Source of the DNA: Verrucomicrobia subdivision 6 bacterium
Lineage (GTDB): Bacteria > Verrucomicrobiota > Verrucomicrobiia > Methylacidiphilales > Verrucolacustridaceae
NCBI GenBank assembly: GCA_945866245.1
Contig: CAMBGW010000064.1
Span: 1 to 5,950 of the forward strand
Direction of reading: 5' to 3'
DNA: 5,950 nt
The number at the start of each line of letters is the position of its first letter. Position 1 is the first letter of the stretch. Positions 5,622 to 5,950 of this stretch are shown piece after piece. A program made the position numbers and the translations under genes. The notes under the pieces are model-generated. The model worked only from the letters and a program-made list of their open reading frames with translations, searched no databases and was not told the DNA's origin.

Positions 5622-5950
5622 GTGGCGACGGCGATTGCGAAAGTTGAGGTTTCGTGCCCGGAGTGCGGGCATGTGCAGATGGAGTCGGAAAACTTTATTT
5701 CCACAGTGTGCCGTAAGTGCAGTTTTTACTTTAAATCGCCGCTGGTTTCGGCGTCCTCCAAAAAGAGAACACGCCGTGCTGCGATTCAAAAGAGGGAGCT
5801 GACCTGTGCGGATTGCGGGGCGGTCATGATGGTGGCGGAGGAAGCGCAGTCTTCTTCCTGTTTGGAGTGTGGTCGTCATTTGGAGTTAGGGCACCGCTTG
5901 ATTGAAGGGGAGCTCTTAGGAAATCTGAGTTTGGAGGGGGAGTTGGAGAT
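5622..5950 (+). CDS. Double zinc-ribbon protein with probable bactofilin-like domain, cut by the right edge
   Basis: Open from GTG 5622 to the window end: 109 codons and no stop. The start is chosen because GGGGGAG (5610-5616) precedes it by 5 nt and it lies 2 bp after the bactofilin stop. Two four-cysteine zinc ribbons with identical spacing are visible: Cys12-x2-Cys15-x14-Cys30-x2-Cys33 and Cys62-x2-Cys65-x14-Cys80-x2-Cys83, first knuckles CPECG and CADCG. They are joined by a very basic linker (about 47-58, KKRTRRAAIQKR). From about residue 91 the sequence becomes HRLIEGELLGNLSLEGELEI, the hydrophobic/glycine pattern that opens bactofilin beta-helices. A second bactofilin carrying an N-terminal ribbon module is therefore likely but cannot be proven because the rest is outside the window. 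The ribbons may bind partner proteins or nucleic acid, or simply stabilise the N-terminus; no enzyme motif is seen. Confidence 0.75.
   Translation, partial: MATAIAKVEVSCPECGHVQMESENFISTVCRKCSFYFKSPLVSASSKKRTRRAAIQKRELTCADCGAVMMVAEEAQSSSCLECGRHLELGHRLIEGELLGNLSLEGELE

Noticed and set aside
5361..5879. 172-codon minus-strand open frame
   Set aside because: It is antisense to the bactofilin and the zinc-ribbon gene, both of which have clear family signals, operon spacing and ribosome binding sites.

Overview
The window is ordinary bacterial chromosome, moderately GC-rich by eye. It holds housekeeping genes, two cytoskeletal-type genes and one tRNA locus. The combination of a lone AcnA-type aconitase, a monofunctional aspartokinase with two ACT domains, tandem bactofilin-type genes and a TTTTGGA heptamer repeat inside a coding region would suit the Verrucomicrobiota/Planctomycetota neighbourhood. 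That placement is an inference from general resemblance and is not proven by anything here. No phage, transposase, CRISPR array or obvious accessory island is visible.

Layout, left to right. (1) Positions 1-2759, minus strand: aconitate hydratase (acnA), complete except for the last few residues beyond the left edge. It is uninterrupted although a four-unit heptamer repeat lies in frame within it (1401-1428). (2) Positions 2760-2866: divergent intergenic region. (3) Positions 2867-4108, plus strand: aspartokinase (lysC), overlapping by 4 bp a small DoxX-like membrane protein gene (4105-4566). (4) Positions 4567-4864: a minus-strand tRNA-Lys(CTT) gene with a plausible promoter, followed after only 6 nt by a full-length but degenerate tRNA-Lys copy with an aberrant anticodon arm and D-arm. 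(5) Positions 4865-5950, plus strand: a tight operon of mscL (mechanosensitive channel), a small bactofilin, and a GTG-started gene running off the right edge. The last encodes two identically spaced four-cysteine zinc ribbons followed by what looks like the start of another bactofilin-like repeat domain. Gaps between these three genes are 2 bp each.

How the genes relate. AcnA (citrate to isocitrate, TCA cycle) and LysC (first step of the aspartate family: lysine, threonine, methionine) are divergent and need not be co-regulated. The right-hand operon is the most interesting part. It couples a membrane-tension valve to one bactofilin scaffold protein and a probable second, zinc-ribbon-bearing one, which suggests an envelope or cell-shape function. 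The plus strand is G-rich relative to C everywhere sampled, including across acnA, which is encoded on the minus strand. This points to replication-strand skew, with acnA on the lagging strand.
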